The position numbers were made by a program, and so were the translations under genes. The notes under the pieces are model-generated. The model saw nothing but the letters and a program-made list of their open reading frames with translations, was not told the origin of the DNA and searched no databases. A stretch of 64,000 nucleotides of DNA from an uncultured Candidatus Melainabacteria bacterium (GTDB lineage: Bacteria > Cyanobacteriota > Vampirovibrionia > Gastranaerophilales > Gastranaerophilaceae): NCBI GenBank assembly GCA_949927415.1, contig CATLFB010000001.1, positions 186,001 to 250,000 on the forward strand, written 5' to 3'. Numbering within the stretch: the stretch's first letter is position 1; each line of letters opens with the position of its first letter. This document shows, piece by piece, positions 46,314 through 56,248 of the stretch.

Positions 46314-46994
46314 TTACTTTTTTTGCGACAATTTGACAGTCTCGATGAATTTTTTTGCATCGTTAATCGGGATTGCAAAGCCAATGCCGATATTTGATAT
46401 ATTGTTGTCCGGATTGTAGATAGATTGGTTAATACCAATGACTTCACCGGAAGAATTCAAAAGAGGCCCGCCCGAACAGCCGGGATTGATGGCTGCATCT
46501 GTTTGAATTTTATTTTTTGTGTAGTCGATTCTTGAAATTATTCCCTGCGTGAGGGTTCCTGAAAAGCCGAAAGGGTTGCCGATTGCAAGAACTTTTTGTC
46601 CGACTTTTATATTTTGTGAATCGCCGAATTTAATAGTTTGAAGCTGGGTTTTGGGTGTAATTTTCAAAAGTGCAAGGTCTTTGTTTTTACCCATTTTGGA
46701 AACGACATCAGCCTTGTAGACCTGGCCGTTTGCCATTGTAACTTCTACACTTTTGCATCCGTCAATGACATGAGAGCCTGTGAGAATAAGCCCGTCTGAC
46801 GTCACAATACATCCCGTTCCGGCAGAAACTCCGTCTGAGGTTTGCGCATCAATTGAGACAATTGCCGGATTAATTCTTTCATAAACTGTTATATTAATTT
46901 GTTCATCAGCGTCTAAGGGTCTTGCAAGTGTCGGGTTTACATTTGCAAAACCCGCAATTAAAGATATAGCTAAAATCAGTATTTTCCTAATCAT
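46314..46994 (-). CDS. HtrA-like serine protease without PDZ domain
   Basis: A 226-residue secreted S1C protease. A signal peptide (MIRKILILAISLIAGFA) is followed by a trypsin-like domain with His75 (LTGSHVIDG), Asp106 (NKDLALLKI) and Ser174 (NPGCSGGPLLN). Most HtrA proteins have NAHV and GNSGGP; here Cys173 precedes the serine, with Cys62 and Cys80 elsewhere. The absence of a PDZ domain suggests a simple periplasmic protease. AGAGG lies before the ATG. Confidence 0.9.
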   Translation of the reverse strand: MIRKILILAISLIAGFANVNPTLARPLDADEQINITVYERINPAIVSIDAQTSDGVSAGTGCIVTSDGLILTGSHVIDGCKSVEVTMANGQVYKADVVSKMGKNKDLALLKITPKTQLQTIKFGDSQNIKVGQKVLAIGNPFGFSGTLTQGIISRIDYTKNKIQTDAAINPGCSGGPLLNSSGEVIGINQSIYNPDNNISNIGIGFAIPINDAKKFIETVKLSQKK

Positions 46995-47071
46995 TTTTTC
47001 ACCTCTTGATTTTATTATCGCGGAATTTCGATTAATGTCATTCAGTCAAACAGATTTCTCGTGATTAGTTA

Positions 47072-47100
47072 TTGAAATTATTAAAATTTTAATGTATAAT
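47072..47100 (+). promoter_or_regulatory. Promoter of the Ycf23-like gene
   Basis: -35 TTGAAA (47072-47077), 17-base spacer, perfect -10 TATAAT (47095-47100). A leader of about 35 bases with AAGGAGA leads to the ATG at 47143. This is a consensus housekeeping promoter. Confidence 0.82.
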
Positions 47101-47142
47101 TCAGAAGTAATTAAAAAAACTTACAATTAAGGAGAATATAAA

Positions 47143-47901
47143 ATGAAAAGAATTGATTTATTCAGACAACACATGGAAGAAAAAAGAGCGGTAAAAATTA
47201 TTGCAGGCATCGACAATTTTGATATGGAAAGCGTAAAAAAAGTTGTTATGGCAGCATCTCAGACAGGCGCAAGCGCTGTTGACATCTGCGCTGACGAAAA
47301 TATCGTTAAAGCAGTCAGAGAAATGACAGAATTGCCGGTTTTTGTATCTTCAATTGTACCTTCAGAACTTGCAAGAGCAGTTGAACTCGGCGCTGACGCT
47401 ATTGAACTCGGTAACTTTGATGTTCTTTACAAATCAGGCAAAACATTCTCTGCAAATGAAGTTTTGGAACTTACAAAAGAAACTCTTGCACTATTAAAAG
47501 GTGAACATGTATTTTTCTCAGTAACAATTCCGGGCGAAATCGACATCAACGAACAGATTGAACTTGCAAGAGAATTGGAAACTCTCGGAATCGACTTAAT
47601 CCAAACTGAAGGCCACTTCTCAAAAGACGAACAGGCAAATGGCGTTAGAGGTTTGATGGAAAGAGTTGAACTAACAATTTCAAACACTGTTGAACTTGTA
47701 AGAAACGTTGACATTCCTGTAATGACAGCAACAGGCATCAACCCGACAACTGCACCGTTTGCATTTGCAGCAGGCGCATGCGCTATCGGATGCGGCTCTT
47801 GCATCAACAAACTTAATTCTGAAATCGCGATGATTGCAACTTCTAAACAGCTTGTTGAAATCGCTTCTAAAAATGCAGAAAAAGTTATGCAGTTAGTTTA
47901 A
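47143..47901 (+). CDS. ycf23: Ycf23/DUF561 family protein
   Basis: A 252-residue TIM-barrel protein. Strand motifs include AVKIIAGIDNFD, GASAVDICAD, AVELGADAIELGNFD and PVMTATGINPTTAPFAFAAGA, and it ends with a Cys-containing phosphate-binding-like loop (GCGSCINK). The family is typical of cyanobacteria and red-lineage plastids; the function is not established. It points to a cyanobacterial relative. The promoter and codon choice suggest good expression, and a strong terminator follows. Confidence 0.88.
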   Translation: MKRIDLFRQHMEEKRAVKIIAGIDNFDMESVKKVVMAASQTGASAVDICADENIVKAVREMTELPVFVSSIVPSELARAVELGADAIELGNFDVLYKSGKTFSANEVLELTKETLALLKGEHVFFSVTIPGEIDINEQIELARELETLGIDLIQTEGHFSKDEQANGVRGLMERVELTISNTVELVRNVDIPVMTATGINPTTAPFAFAAGACAIGCGSCINKLNSEIAMIATSKQLVEIASKNAEKVMQLV

Positions 47902-47918
47902 TCAAATTTTAGACAACC

Positions 47919-47954
47919 AAAAAACGGCGCAAAGTTTATTCTGCGCCGTTTTTT
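47919..47954 (+). terminator. Terminator of the Ycf23-like gene
   Basis: AAAAAACGGCGCA and TGCGCCGTTTTTT form a perfect 13-bp stem with a ten-base loop. Confidence 0.92.
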
Positions 47955-48052
47955 CATGCGCGGAAATTCCCAATCGCGTCACATTTATTTACATTAAATG
48001 GAAATTTGCTCCTATTTCAAATACAATATTTTTAGAAATTAAGAGGGATATT

Positions 48053-49612
48053 ATGGAATTTATTTTAGATATTTTATACATTTACGTTGTACTTTATACA
48101 ATATATTTTCTGGCGTTATCTGTCAGAAACCTTAACGACAAAAAATTCAAACTTGAAAAAAAGTACTCCGGATATGAAGAAAAAGACAATCTTGCTGTCG
48201 TAATATACTCTCACAACAACGGAGAAAACCTGGAGAATTTAATCAACGAATTAAAATCGCAGGACTATCCGATTATGAATTTTAAAGTGTTTTTGATACT
48301 TGACAATTGTACTGACGGCACCCAGTTGCTTTTCAAAAACGACCAGTTCATTCATGTAATAAACATTAACGATTGCGGAACAATAGGAAAAGATCAGGCT
48401 GTTTCTATACTTTTGGAACAGTTATCTCAGGATGATAATATTGATTCTTATGTGTTTATAGACGGCGACAGAAGCATAGCGCCGGATTTTCTCTCAACTG
48501 TTAATGCGGCGCTGGCAAAAAACAGCGTAATAAGCGGCGAAACAATTATTGATGTGGAAAACTTCGGGCCGATTGATAAAATCAAAGCGGCTTATCAAAA
48601 ATATCACATGAATTTCATAAGACGCGCCCGTTCACTTTTCGGACTGGCGTCTCAAGCCGACAGCGGCGTTTTTATTATAAACAAAGATATTGTAGACCAA
48701 ATTGGCGATGTTGATTTTAAGGACATCAATTCGGAACTCAAATACAGCCTTCTGCTTTCAAAAATCAGGTTCAAATGCACTTATAACCCGAATATTCAAA
48801 CAATTGTCGACAATACAAACTATGTTTTCAGAAAACCGAGGCTTTCTGCGCGCCTGAATTTGTTCAGAAACGCCATAACTCAGATATTTTCAAAAAACTT
48901 CGTATTCTCAGAACATGTTCTCTCACTTGTTTATCCGAACATTTGGACTTTGCTGATTATTTACCTGTCAGTACTGAAACATTCATTCAATTCGTATTTC
49001 TTTGTGGATTTCAAAATTGTTCTGTTTACATTCATACTTTTGATAGTCGGATTTGCGCTCAGCCTTATTGACGCAAAACTCACAAAAGCTGAAATTTTAA
49101 GACTTTTTGCATACCCACTGTATTCTGCGGCACATATCGTCAGAAATTTTCCGCCGATAAGAAAACTTGTTAACAAAATCCTAAACAGGGAAGATTTGCC
49201 GGAAAATACGCAAAAATTCGACGTCGACGTTGTTGTTGCAACAAACAGAAGCAATCTCAACTGCAAAATGCAATTTATTTCGGAAAACGGACTTTCGAAA
49301 ATAAGATTTATGTACAAGAATAAAAAATTCACGACATCCAGCCATATCCGAATGATTGATGCGCTGCAGGAATTAAAAACAAAACTCGACGATTACGGAT
49401 TCGTCCTGAAAATTTGCAGCTGCTGCACCCACTTTACACAGTGCGTTGACGGCTCAACCAATATGCTGAAAGGTTTCTGCAACAGCGATTACCCGTCGCC
49501 TTCGATAAAAGAACCCAAACCGACTTTAATCTGGAACACCTGCAACGACTTTTCGCCGGCTGAACTCAACAGTTTGATTGCAGAAATGGTTAAAGAAAGC
49601 AATCAGGAGTAA
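48053..49612 (+). CDS. Membrane GT2 glycosyltransferase with Cys-rich C terminus
   Basis: A 519-residue protein. One N-terminal membrane segment, then a GT-A fold with VVIYSHNNGENLENLI, ILDNCTDGT and the metal-binding region FIDGDRSIAPDF (about 138-149). Two membrane helices follow (about 300-345). Residues 395-519 form an extra cytoplasmic domain with ICSCCTHF, QCVDGS and KGFCNSD, a cysteine pattern that might bind a metal. Product unknown; wall or surface polysaccharide synthesis is the usual role. It overlaps the converging folC by 23 bases. Confidence 0.82.
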   Translation: MEFILDILYIYVVLYTIYFLALSVRNLNDKKFKLEKKYSGYEEKDNLAVVIYSHNNGENLENLINELKSQDYPIMNFKVFLILDNCTDGTQLLFKNDQFIHVININDCGTIGKDQAVSILLEQLSQDDNIDSYVFIDGDRSIAPDFLSTVNAALAKNSVISGETIIDVENFGPIDKIKAAYQKYHMNFIRRARSLFGLASQADSGVFIINKDIVDQIGDVDFKDINSELKYSLLLSKIRFKCTYNPNIQTIVDNTNYVFRKPRLSARLNLFRNAITQIFSKNFVFSEHVLSLVYPNIWTLLIIYLSVLKHSFNSYFFVDFKIVLFTFILLIVGFALSLIDAKLTKAEILRLFAYPLYSAAHIVRNFPPIRKLVNKILNREDLPENTQKFDVDVVVATNRSNLNCKMQFISENGLSKIRFMYKNKKFTTSSHIRMIDALQELKTKLDDYGFVLKICSCCTHFTQCVDGSTNMLKGFCNSDYPSPSIKEPKPTLIWNTCNDFSPAELNSLIAEMVKESNQE

Positions 49613-50831
49613 GGATTTCGTTCAACATATAAAAAGAGCCGCAAACAATCGTCATTGAGCCGTTGTTAAAATCAAACGCATCAAAGCCTTTGAATTCTTT
49701 TGACGGGAATTTGCAAACCCTTTGCAATTCTTCAACTTCGCAGGAATTAGGGTTGTTAAAATGATAAAAATAAATCTCGTCATTTTCTTCAAAAAGAAGC
49801 GAAATCATTTTTTCATAATCCTTATTTTTAAGACACCCGAAAACAAAGCGCCTTTTTTTATTCGGATAGTAAAAGTCCAAACTTTCGCGAAGCGCCAAGA
49901 TTCCGTTGGGGTTGTGCGCGCCGTCAATTATAAGATTTTTCTCTTCAATAATCTGAAAACGCGCCGGATGTTTAACTTTTTTAAGCCCTTCTGAAATTGT
50001 TTCAGGTGAAATTTTCGGAAAAACAAGCCTGATTGCCGCAAGCGCAAGCGATAGATTTTCCTGCTGATAAAGCCCTTTGAGTAAAAGATTTTCCACACTC
50101 TCAAATGACGTAATCATCATCAAAAGCGAATCTTTCTCATCAGCCGCATCGCGAATCGCCTCATAACCTTCAGCCGTTACAACAGGACAGCCGGGTTTTA
50201 TAATGCCGGCCTTTTCAAACGCAATCTTATCTTTTGTACTGCCAAGGCGCTCTGTATGGTCAAGGTCAATGTGCGTAATTATTGCACAAAGATTATTTTT
50301 AATAACGTTTGTCGCATCAAATCTTCCGCCCAAACCCGTTTCCAATACAACAACATCAACGTTATTGTCCGCAAAATATTTAAAACTAACAGCCGTCAAA
50401 ATTTCAAATTCCGTCAGATGGATTTCGTTCTCGTCAGCGAGTTTGCAGATTTCAAAAACAAGGTTCGCAAAATCTTCATACGAAATATATTCCTGATTTT
50501 TCGCCGCAAAACCGTCAACTTCAGGCATAAGTTGATTTTGGGCGTTAGACGAACGAGTTTCAGGTGTCAGAATTTTTATCCGCTCTGTGTATTTGAATAA
50601 ATGCGGGCTTGTGTAAAGTCCGGTTTTGAAGCCTGCTTCTCTGAGAACTGAAGAAAGAATCGCACAGACACTTCCCTTGCCGTTTGTGCCTGCGACATGG
50701 AAATATTTCAGTTTGTCCTGCGGATTACCAAGAAGTTCCAAAATTTTCGAAATCCGCTCCAGTCCAAGTTTGATATGGAATTTTCCCTGACTTGTCAAAA
50801 GCTTTTCAGCATCATTATAAGTATAATTCAT
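49590..50831 (-). CDS. folC: Folylpolyglutamate synthase / dihydrofolate synthase
   Basis: A 413-residue Mur-ligase-type enzyme that adds glutamate to folates. Landmarks are the P loop VAGTNGKGSV (46-55), YTSPHLFKYTERI, VLETGLGGRFDATNV, THIDLDHTERLGST and IIDGAHNPNG. The length is usual. The ribosome-binding site is weak. It converges on the GT2 gene. Confidence 0.96.
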   Translation of the reverse strand: MNYTYNDAEKLLTSQGKFHIKLGLERISKILELLGNPQDKLKYFHVAGTNGKGSVCAILSSVLREAGFKTGLYTSPHLFKYTERIKILTPETRSSNAQNQLMPEVDGFAAKNQEYISYEDFANLVFEICKLADENEIHLTEFEILTAVSFKYFADNNVDVVVLETGLGGRFDATNVIKNNLCAIITHIDLDHTERLGSTKDKIAFEKAGIIKPGCPVVTAEGYEAIRDAADEKDSLLMMITSFESVENLLLKGLYQQENLSLALAAIRLVFPKISPETISEGLKKVKHPARFQIIEEKNLIIDGAHNPNGILALRESLDFYYPNKKRRFVFGCLKNKDYEKMISLLFEENDEIYFYHFNNPNSCEVEELQRVCKFPSKEFKGFDAFDFNNGSMTIVCGSFYMLNEILTPDCFL

Positions 50832-50898
50832 ATTCTAAAAATAGAACAAACCCGCATTTTTTACAATAGAATTTTAGCGGCTGATTATTTTGGAAGAT

Positions 50899-51692
50899 TC
50901 AGGAAAAGTCCTTTTCCATAAGAGCCTTATTCGCACATGCTATTCCGTTAATTCCGCTTGAAGAACTTACCGAACATAAAGTTTCTTCTTTGCCCTCATA
51001 AAAAGTTCCGGCAGCCCCCATTGGTAAAAGCCTGCCGTCAGGCATAATTTCAAAGGTAAAAAAATCAATTCCCCCAGCGGTTTGGCTTGTTTTGCACGCC
51101 ATTAATATCAATTGTCAAAAGTAAATTATTACCTTTATCAGTCCCCAAACCTATGTCAAGATACATCCTTCTCCCATCGTTAAACGTTATCAAACCATCA
51201 TCAAGATGAGATGCTTCAACCTGCTTATCAGTATAAGTCCGATAGTTTTTTATAGTATAAATTTTTCCTGAAGAATTTTCTTCCGAAGTAACACTCGAAG
51301 TATACGCTCCTGCGCGTGTTTTGTTTGTATTATTTATATAATATACAAACTTATCGCAAAAAACTTCTCGTGTATAATTTTGTTTATTTATTTCCTGCCC
51401 TTCTTCACGATACATTACAAGAAGAGATTGCTGAAGGAGCGTGTAGTTCTTCTTGAATTGAGATTCCAAAATTTTGCCTCTTGATTTATTTATAACAGCC
51501 GGCAAAGTCATTGCCGCAACAATCCCTACAATACCAAGAGTAATTAATACTTCTGCAAGTGTAAATGCAGTTGGCGAAAAATGCCAAAAAGGTTTCAAAG
51601 ACTTTTTAAACTTATCAGGACAAAAGCCTTTAAATAGAAGCTTAGCGGATGCCCCCCCCCCCCGTAAATCCAGTCATAGTCTGTTTTTTCAT
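50899..51692 (-). pseudogene. Prepilin-like gene, locus 2: G12 tract plus a second frameshift
   Basis: The ATG at 51692 follows AAAGGAG by seven bases and encodes MKKQTMTGFT before 12 G (51652-51663). With 12 G it stops three codons past the run; 11 or 14 G would join a leader and PTAFTLAEVLITLGIVGIVAAMTLPA. A second break lies at five G (51071-51075): as sequenced the frame ends NRWGN, but with four G it continues NRWGIDFFTFEIMPDGRLLP to 50899, matching the GVDxFxF segment of loci 1 and 3. So turning the G12 run on would give a truncated protein unless the second site is also corrected. Decay, a second switch or a base-call error are all possible. Confidence 0.8.
51652..51663 (-). repeat. 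G12 tract (contingency locus 2)
   Basis: Twelve C on the plus strand, read as G in the gene, 29 bases after the start codon, exactly as at locus 1. One base longer than an in-frame length. Confidence 0.9.
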
Positions 51693-51739
51693 ACTTTCAC
51701 TCCTTTAAAAATTACAACCTTATTTTAACATATTTTATA

Positions 51740-52786
51740 CTATTTTTCAATACCCCAGGGTTTTATAAGGAATTTCACAGCGCGGCCTTCAATATGCTCA
51801 TTCATTGCAAATTCCACATCCTTCAATTCAAGAGTTTTAGTAATCAGTTTTTCTACCTCGACTTCGCCTGATGCGATATATTGAAGCGCCTGACGGAAAT
51901 ATTCTGGCGTATGATGGAATACGCTCATCAATTTTATATCGCCGTAATGCATTTTTGTCGTGTCAAAAGTTACGGTAGAACCTGATTTACAGCCGCCGAA
52001 AAAGTGCACGGTGCCGCCGGGACGAACGCAGGAAAAGATTTTTTCCCAAATCTCAGGCAATCCGACGCATTCAACTGCAACATCAAGCCCTTTGCCTTCT
52101 TCCGTAAAGCTTTTGAATATTTTTTCAGGATTCGGATACTTCGTCAAATCAACAATTTCATCAGCATGAGCAAATTCATCTGCCAGCCTTAATTTTACAG
52201 GATTTCTGCCGGCAACGATTACTTTTGCGCCCTTTAGTTTTGCGATACGCGCAAACATTAAGCCAATCGGCCCGATTCCGATAATTCCGACAGTCTGACC
52301 TTCTTTTATGCCGGTTCTTTCAACGCCATGGACAACATTTGCCAGAGGTTCGCAAAAGGCCGCTCTGTCAAAACTCAAATCATCAGGCAAAATAAGCGTG
52401 TTTTTCTTTGCAATTCTTGAAGGCACAGTGATATATTGCGCGTAAGCACCGTTCAGCAAATCAAGATTTTCGCACAGATTGAATTCAGAACGCTTACAAT
52501 AAAAACATTCGCCGCAGGGTGCAGAATTTGCGCAGACGACCCTGTCTCCAACTTTCAAATTTTCAACGCCTTTTCCGACTTTTTCCACAATTCCGGAAAA
52601 CTCATGCCCGAAGCCTGAGGGAATATTTTTAATCAACACCGGATGCCCGCGGCGAAAAGTTTTCACATCAGTTCCGCAGGTGAGAGCTGACATAATTTTT
52701 ACGACAATTTCGCCTTCTTCGGGCGGTTTTACTATAACTTCTTCATATTTTATATTCTGTGGGCCGTAATATTGTATTGATTTCAT
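51740..52786 (-). CDS. Zinc-dependent alcohol dehydrogenase (sorbitol/threonine dehydrogenase type) 1
   Basis: A 348-residue medium-chain dehydrogenase. Catalytic zinc ligands are in TCGTDVK (about Cys37) and GHEFSG (His-Glu, about 61-62); the structural zinc site is CGECFYCKRSEFNLC. The NAD-binding turn is GIIGIGPIGLMFA. Substrates of this group are polyols, threonine or similar alcohols; no specific one can be named. It is 34 bases downstream of a second gene of the same type. Confidence 0.9.
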   Translation of the reverse strand: MKSIQYYGPQNIKYEEVIVKPPEEGEIVVKIMSALTCGTDVKTFRRGHPVLIKNIPSGFGHEFSGIVEKVGKGVENLKVGDRVVCANSAPCGECFYCKRSEFNLCENLDLLNGAYAQYITVPSRIAKKNTLILPDDLSFDRAAFCEPLANVVHGVERTGIKEGQTVGIIGIGPIGLMFARIAKLKGAKVIVAGRNPVKLRLADEFAHADEIVDLTKYPNPEKIFKSFTEEGKGLDVAVECVGLPEIWEKIFSCVRPGGTVHFFGGCKSGSTVTFDTTKMHYGDIKLMSVFHHTPEYFRQALQYIASGEVEVEKLITKTLELKDVEFAMNEHIEGRAVKFLIKPWGIEK

Positions 52787-52820
52787 AAATTTATCCTTAT
52801 TTTATCCGGATTTGCGAGTT

Positions 52821-53834
52821 TTATCCGGAAATTTTTATGTAAGCTTTTAGAATTTTGTTTGAAATTGTATCTTTAAAAGCCTGATTGATATCATCCATCG
52901 CATAAATTGTCGAAAGCCCTTTGACTTTGACTTTTCCCGATCTCAAAAGTTCTAACGATTTGGCTAAATCACAAGGTGCCGGCGAATAGCTTCCCATAAC
53001 CGTCAATTCGCGGTAATAAATTTCGTTATTTGCATAGCCCCAATTTTTCGGCGTGCTTGCAAAAACAAGTATTTTTCCGCCGTTTCTGATTAACCTGAGC
53101 GCCATATCAATTGCCCTGTCAGCACCTGATGTCATAAATACAACATCAACGCCAATGTTTTCAGTTTTTTCAAAAATACATTTTTGAAATTTATCAAAAT
53201 CAGAAGAATTTATTGCGTCAATTCCAAGATTTTTTAGAATCTGCACTCTTTCATCTATCAAATCGCACCCGATAACATTCATCCCGAAAGCTTTCAGCGC
53301 CTGCGCCATAAGAATTCCGATTGAGCCAAGCCCGACAACCAGAACCCTTGAATCTTTAATCAAATCCGCACGCCTAACCGCTCTCACACAGCATGCGAGA
53401 GGTTCGTAAAACGACCCTTCCACTTCATCAAGATTTTCAGGAAGCTTATGCGCAACATTTTTAAGATGTTCTTCTGAAAGGTAAACCATCTCACTAAACC
53501 CGCCGGGTTTTATATTGGTTTTCTTGAAATGTTCGCACATCGAAACATTGCCGGATTTACAAAAAATACATTCGCCGCAAGGGATATGATGGGAGGTCAC
53601 AATTAAATCATCTTTTTTGAAATCAGTTTCAGAATTTATTTCAACAATTTTTGCAACAATCTCATGCCCCAAAACTGTCCCGTCGGGAGAAATTTTTTCG
53701 CGGAATTTCACAATATCAGAGCCGCAGAGTCCGCAGCCAAGAACTTTTACAATTGCGCCTTTTGAGCCATTTAATGTTAAATCTTTTACTGAATTTATTA
53801 TAATATCTTCTTTATCAATTACTGCTGTTTTCAT
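52821..53834 (-). CDS. Zinc-dependent alcohol dehydrogenase (sorbitol/threonine dehydrogenase type) 2
   Basis: A 337-residue relative of the downstream enzyme. It has GCGLCGSDIVKF, LGHEIVAKI, the structural zinc site CGECIFCKSGNVSMC and the NAD turn VVGLGSIGILMA. Tandem but well-diverged copies usually act on successive or alternative substrates of one pathway. No transporter or regulator for a sugar alcohol is adjacent. Confidence 0.9.
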   Translation of the reverse strand: MKTAVIDKEDIIINSVKDLTLNGSKGAIVKVLGCGLCGSDIVKFREKISPDGTVLGHEIVAKIVEINSETDFKKDDLIVTSHHIPCGECIFCKSGNVSMCEHFKKTNIKPGGFSEMVYLSEEHLKNVAHKLPENLDEVEGSFYEPLACCVRAVRRADLIKDSRVLVVGLGSIGILMAQALKAFGMNVIGCDLIDERVQILKNLGIDAINSSDFDKFQKCIFEKTENIGVDVVFMTSGADRAIDMALRLIRNGGKILVFASTPKNWGYANNEIYYRELTVMGSYSPAPCDLAKSLELLRSGKVKVKGLSTIYAMDDINQAFKDTISNKILKAYIKISG

Positions 53835-53865
53835 AACTCATCACCTAACAAATTTTAACACAAAC

Positions 53866-53894
53866 TTGCGAAACTCTTCAATGAAATATATAAT
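53866..53894 (+). promoter_or_regulatory. Promoter giving a probable leaderless mRNA
   Basis: -35 TTGCGA (53866-53871), 17-base spacer, perfect -10 TATAAT (53889-53894), then AAGAAT and the ATG at 53901. No other Shine-Dalgarno is present. Confidence 0.7.
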
Positions 53895-53900
53895 AAGAAT

Positions 53901-54890
53901 ATGACACGCATTCGAAAACTTACCTGCTTTGATTATCCTAAAATCAAAAAAATGATTTCATATCTCGGCTCTGATGAAGGCGCGATGTTTTCAAAAGCGC
54001 TTTTAAAAGAACCGGCAGGATTAATAAATTCTATTTTGCCGCTGAAATACAAATTCTCGCCCGAATCCTACATTCTTCTTGACGGAAAAGAAATTTTAGG
54101 GCTTATTACAATAGAGCCTGCAATCGGCAATCATTACAAAATAAATATCACGCGCCTTGTTTTTCAAAACAATCTTTACGATGCAGGAAAGCAGCTTATT
54201 GATTTTGTTATTTCAAAATATTCGGCAAAAGGTGCAACTTCATTCATCGTTTCGGTTGACGAATGCCATGATGAACTTTTAAAACTTTTCACAGACGGCT
54301 GCGGATTTCGTCAGTGCGCAAGCGAGACGCTCTGGAAAATAGAAGATTTCGAAAAACCCTCAGCCCCCCCTTGCGGATTTCGTCCGTTTAACAATTCAGA
54401 CGCAAAAGAAGTCTGCAAACTCTATAACAGCGAACTCGAAAGCATTTACAAGGCGTCTTTTGAAAGAATCAGGCAGGAATTTGAAGAGCCTGTTTTTGGC
54501 GGCTATTCGCAATTCTACAAAAACAGATATGTACTTGAAGAACCTTTAAGAAAAATAATTATCGGCTATCTTTCAATTACCACAAGCGACAACAACAATT
54601 TCATAATTGATTTCACAACAAACAACGGCTACGAAATCCAATATGACGATATTTTGAAATACGCAATCTCGGAAGTTGACCGCAGAAGAAGCGTTTACTA
54701 TCCTTTTATCAAACAAAAAAATTACACAAAAACAGCCGAAAAACTTGGCGAATATCTGCATTCAAAAAATTACAAACCAATCCAAACGCAAATTATTCTT
54801 GTCAAAAACTTTTACCGCCCGGTAAAAACTACAGAAAACGCCCTCCAAATCTTTCTTTTCGGAGAAAACAGCAAAATCGCTGCAAACTAA
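53901..54890 (+). CDS. GNAT-like acetyltransferase, probably two-domain
   Basis: A 329-residue protein. Residues 1-150 look like a GNAT fold: TRIRKLTCFDYPKIKKMI at the start, YILLDGKEILGLITIEP as the central strands. A second, weaker copy begins at about 158 (CGFRPFNNSDAKEVCKLYNSELE). The joint contains a run of seven C (54364-54370), which is in frame. Substrate unknown. It lies 91 bases upstream of ilvC but is probably transcribed from its own promoter. Confidence 0.65.
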   Translation: MTRIRKLTCFDYPKIKKMISYLGSDEGAMFSKALLKEPAGLINSILPLKYKFSPESYILLDGKEILGLITIEPAIGNHYKINITRLVFQNNLYDAGKQLIDFVISKYSAKGATSFIVSVDECHDELLKLFTDGCGFRQCASETLWKIEDFEKPSAPPCGFRPFNNSDAKEVCKLYNSELESIYKASFERIRQEFEEPVFGGYSQFYKNRYVLEEPLRKIIIGYLSITTSDNNNFIIDFTTNNGYEIQYDDILKYAISEVDRRRSVYYPFIKQKNYTKTAEKLGEYLHSKNYKPIQTQIILVKNFYRPVKTTENALQIFLFGENSKIAAN

Positions 54891-54897
54891 AATTTAA

Positions 54898-56007
<1,110 letters not shown>

Positions 56008-56033
56008 AGCTTGCTTTTAATGTTTATGGTAGA

Positions 56034-56248
56034 ATTGGTATAAATTATCCAAAATACGGCGACGTAAAATCGTAAGCCGTATCCCAAAAAACAGATGCGA
56101 AGGGACAAGGCGCACGAAATCCTCAAAAAGAATTCAACCGCACCCGGAGTGCATAAACCGGACTAAGCCGGCATCTCTAGTATCTAAAAGTCACACTAAT
56201 TAATAGGAAAGGCGGTTTTACGTAAAATCGTAAGCTGTATTAAAAAAA
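56034..56248 (+). ncRNA. Structured region with direct repeats; possible small RNA or leader
   Basis: No gene fits these bases. An extended -10-like TGGTATAAA (56034-56042 region) could start a transcript. A hairpin ATACGGC...GCCGTAT (56054-56082) follows. ACGTAAAATCGTAAGC occurs at 56062-56077 and again at 56220-56235, in both cases followed by (C/T)GTAT and A-rich sequence. Between them are CCGCACCCGGAG and CCGGACTAAGCCGG, able to pair. The downstream ATG has no Shine-Dalgarno. It may be a regulatory leader or an independent RNA; I match it to no known class. Confidence 0.35.

Noticed and set aside
50899..51111. A separate 70-codon gene downstream of prepilin locus 2
   Set aside because: The residues from GIDFFTFEIM onward are the C-terminal end of the prepilin protein, separated only by a one-base shift at a G5.
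54364..54370. A run of seven C as a fourth contingency locus
   Set aside because: It is short, internal and in frame in the GNAT-like gene, and encodes Ala-Pro-Pro; the CTATGA motif is absent.
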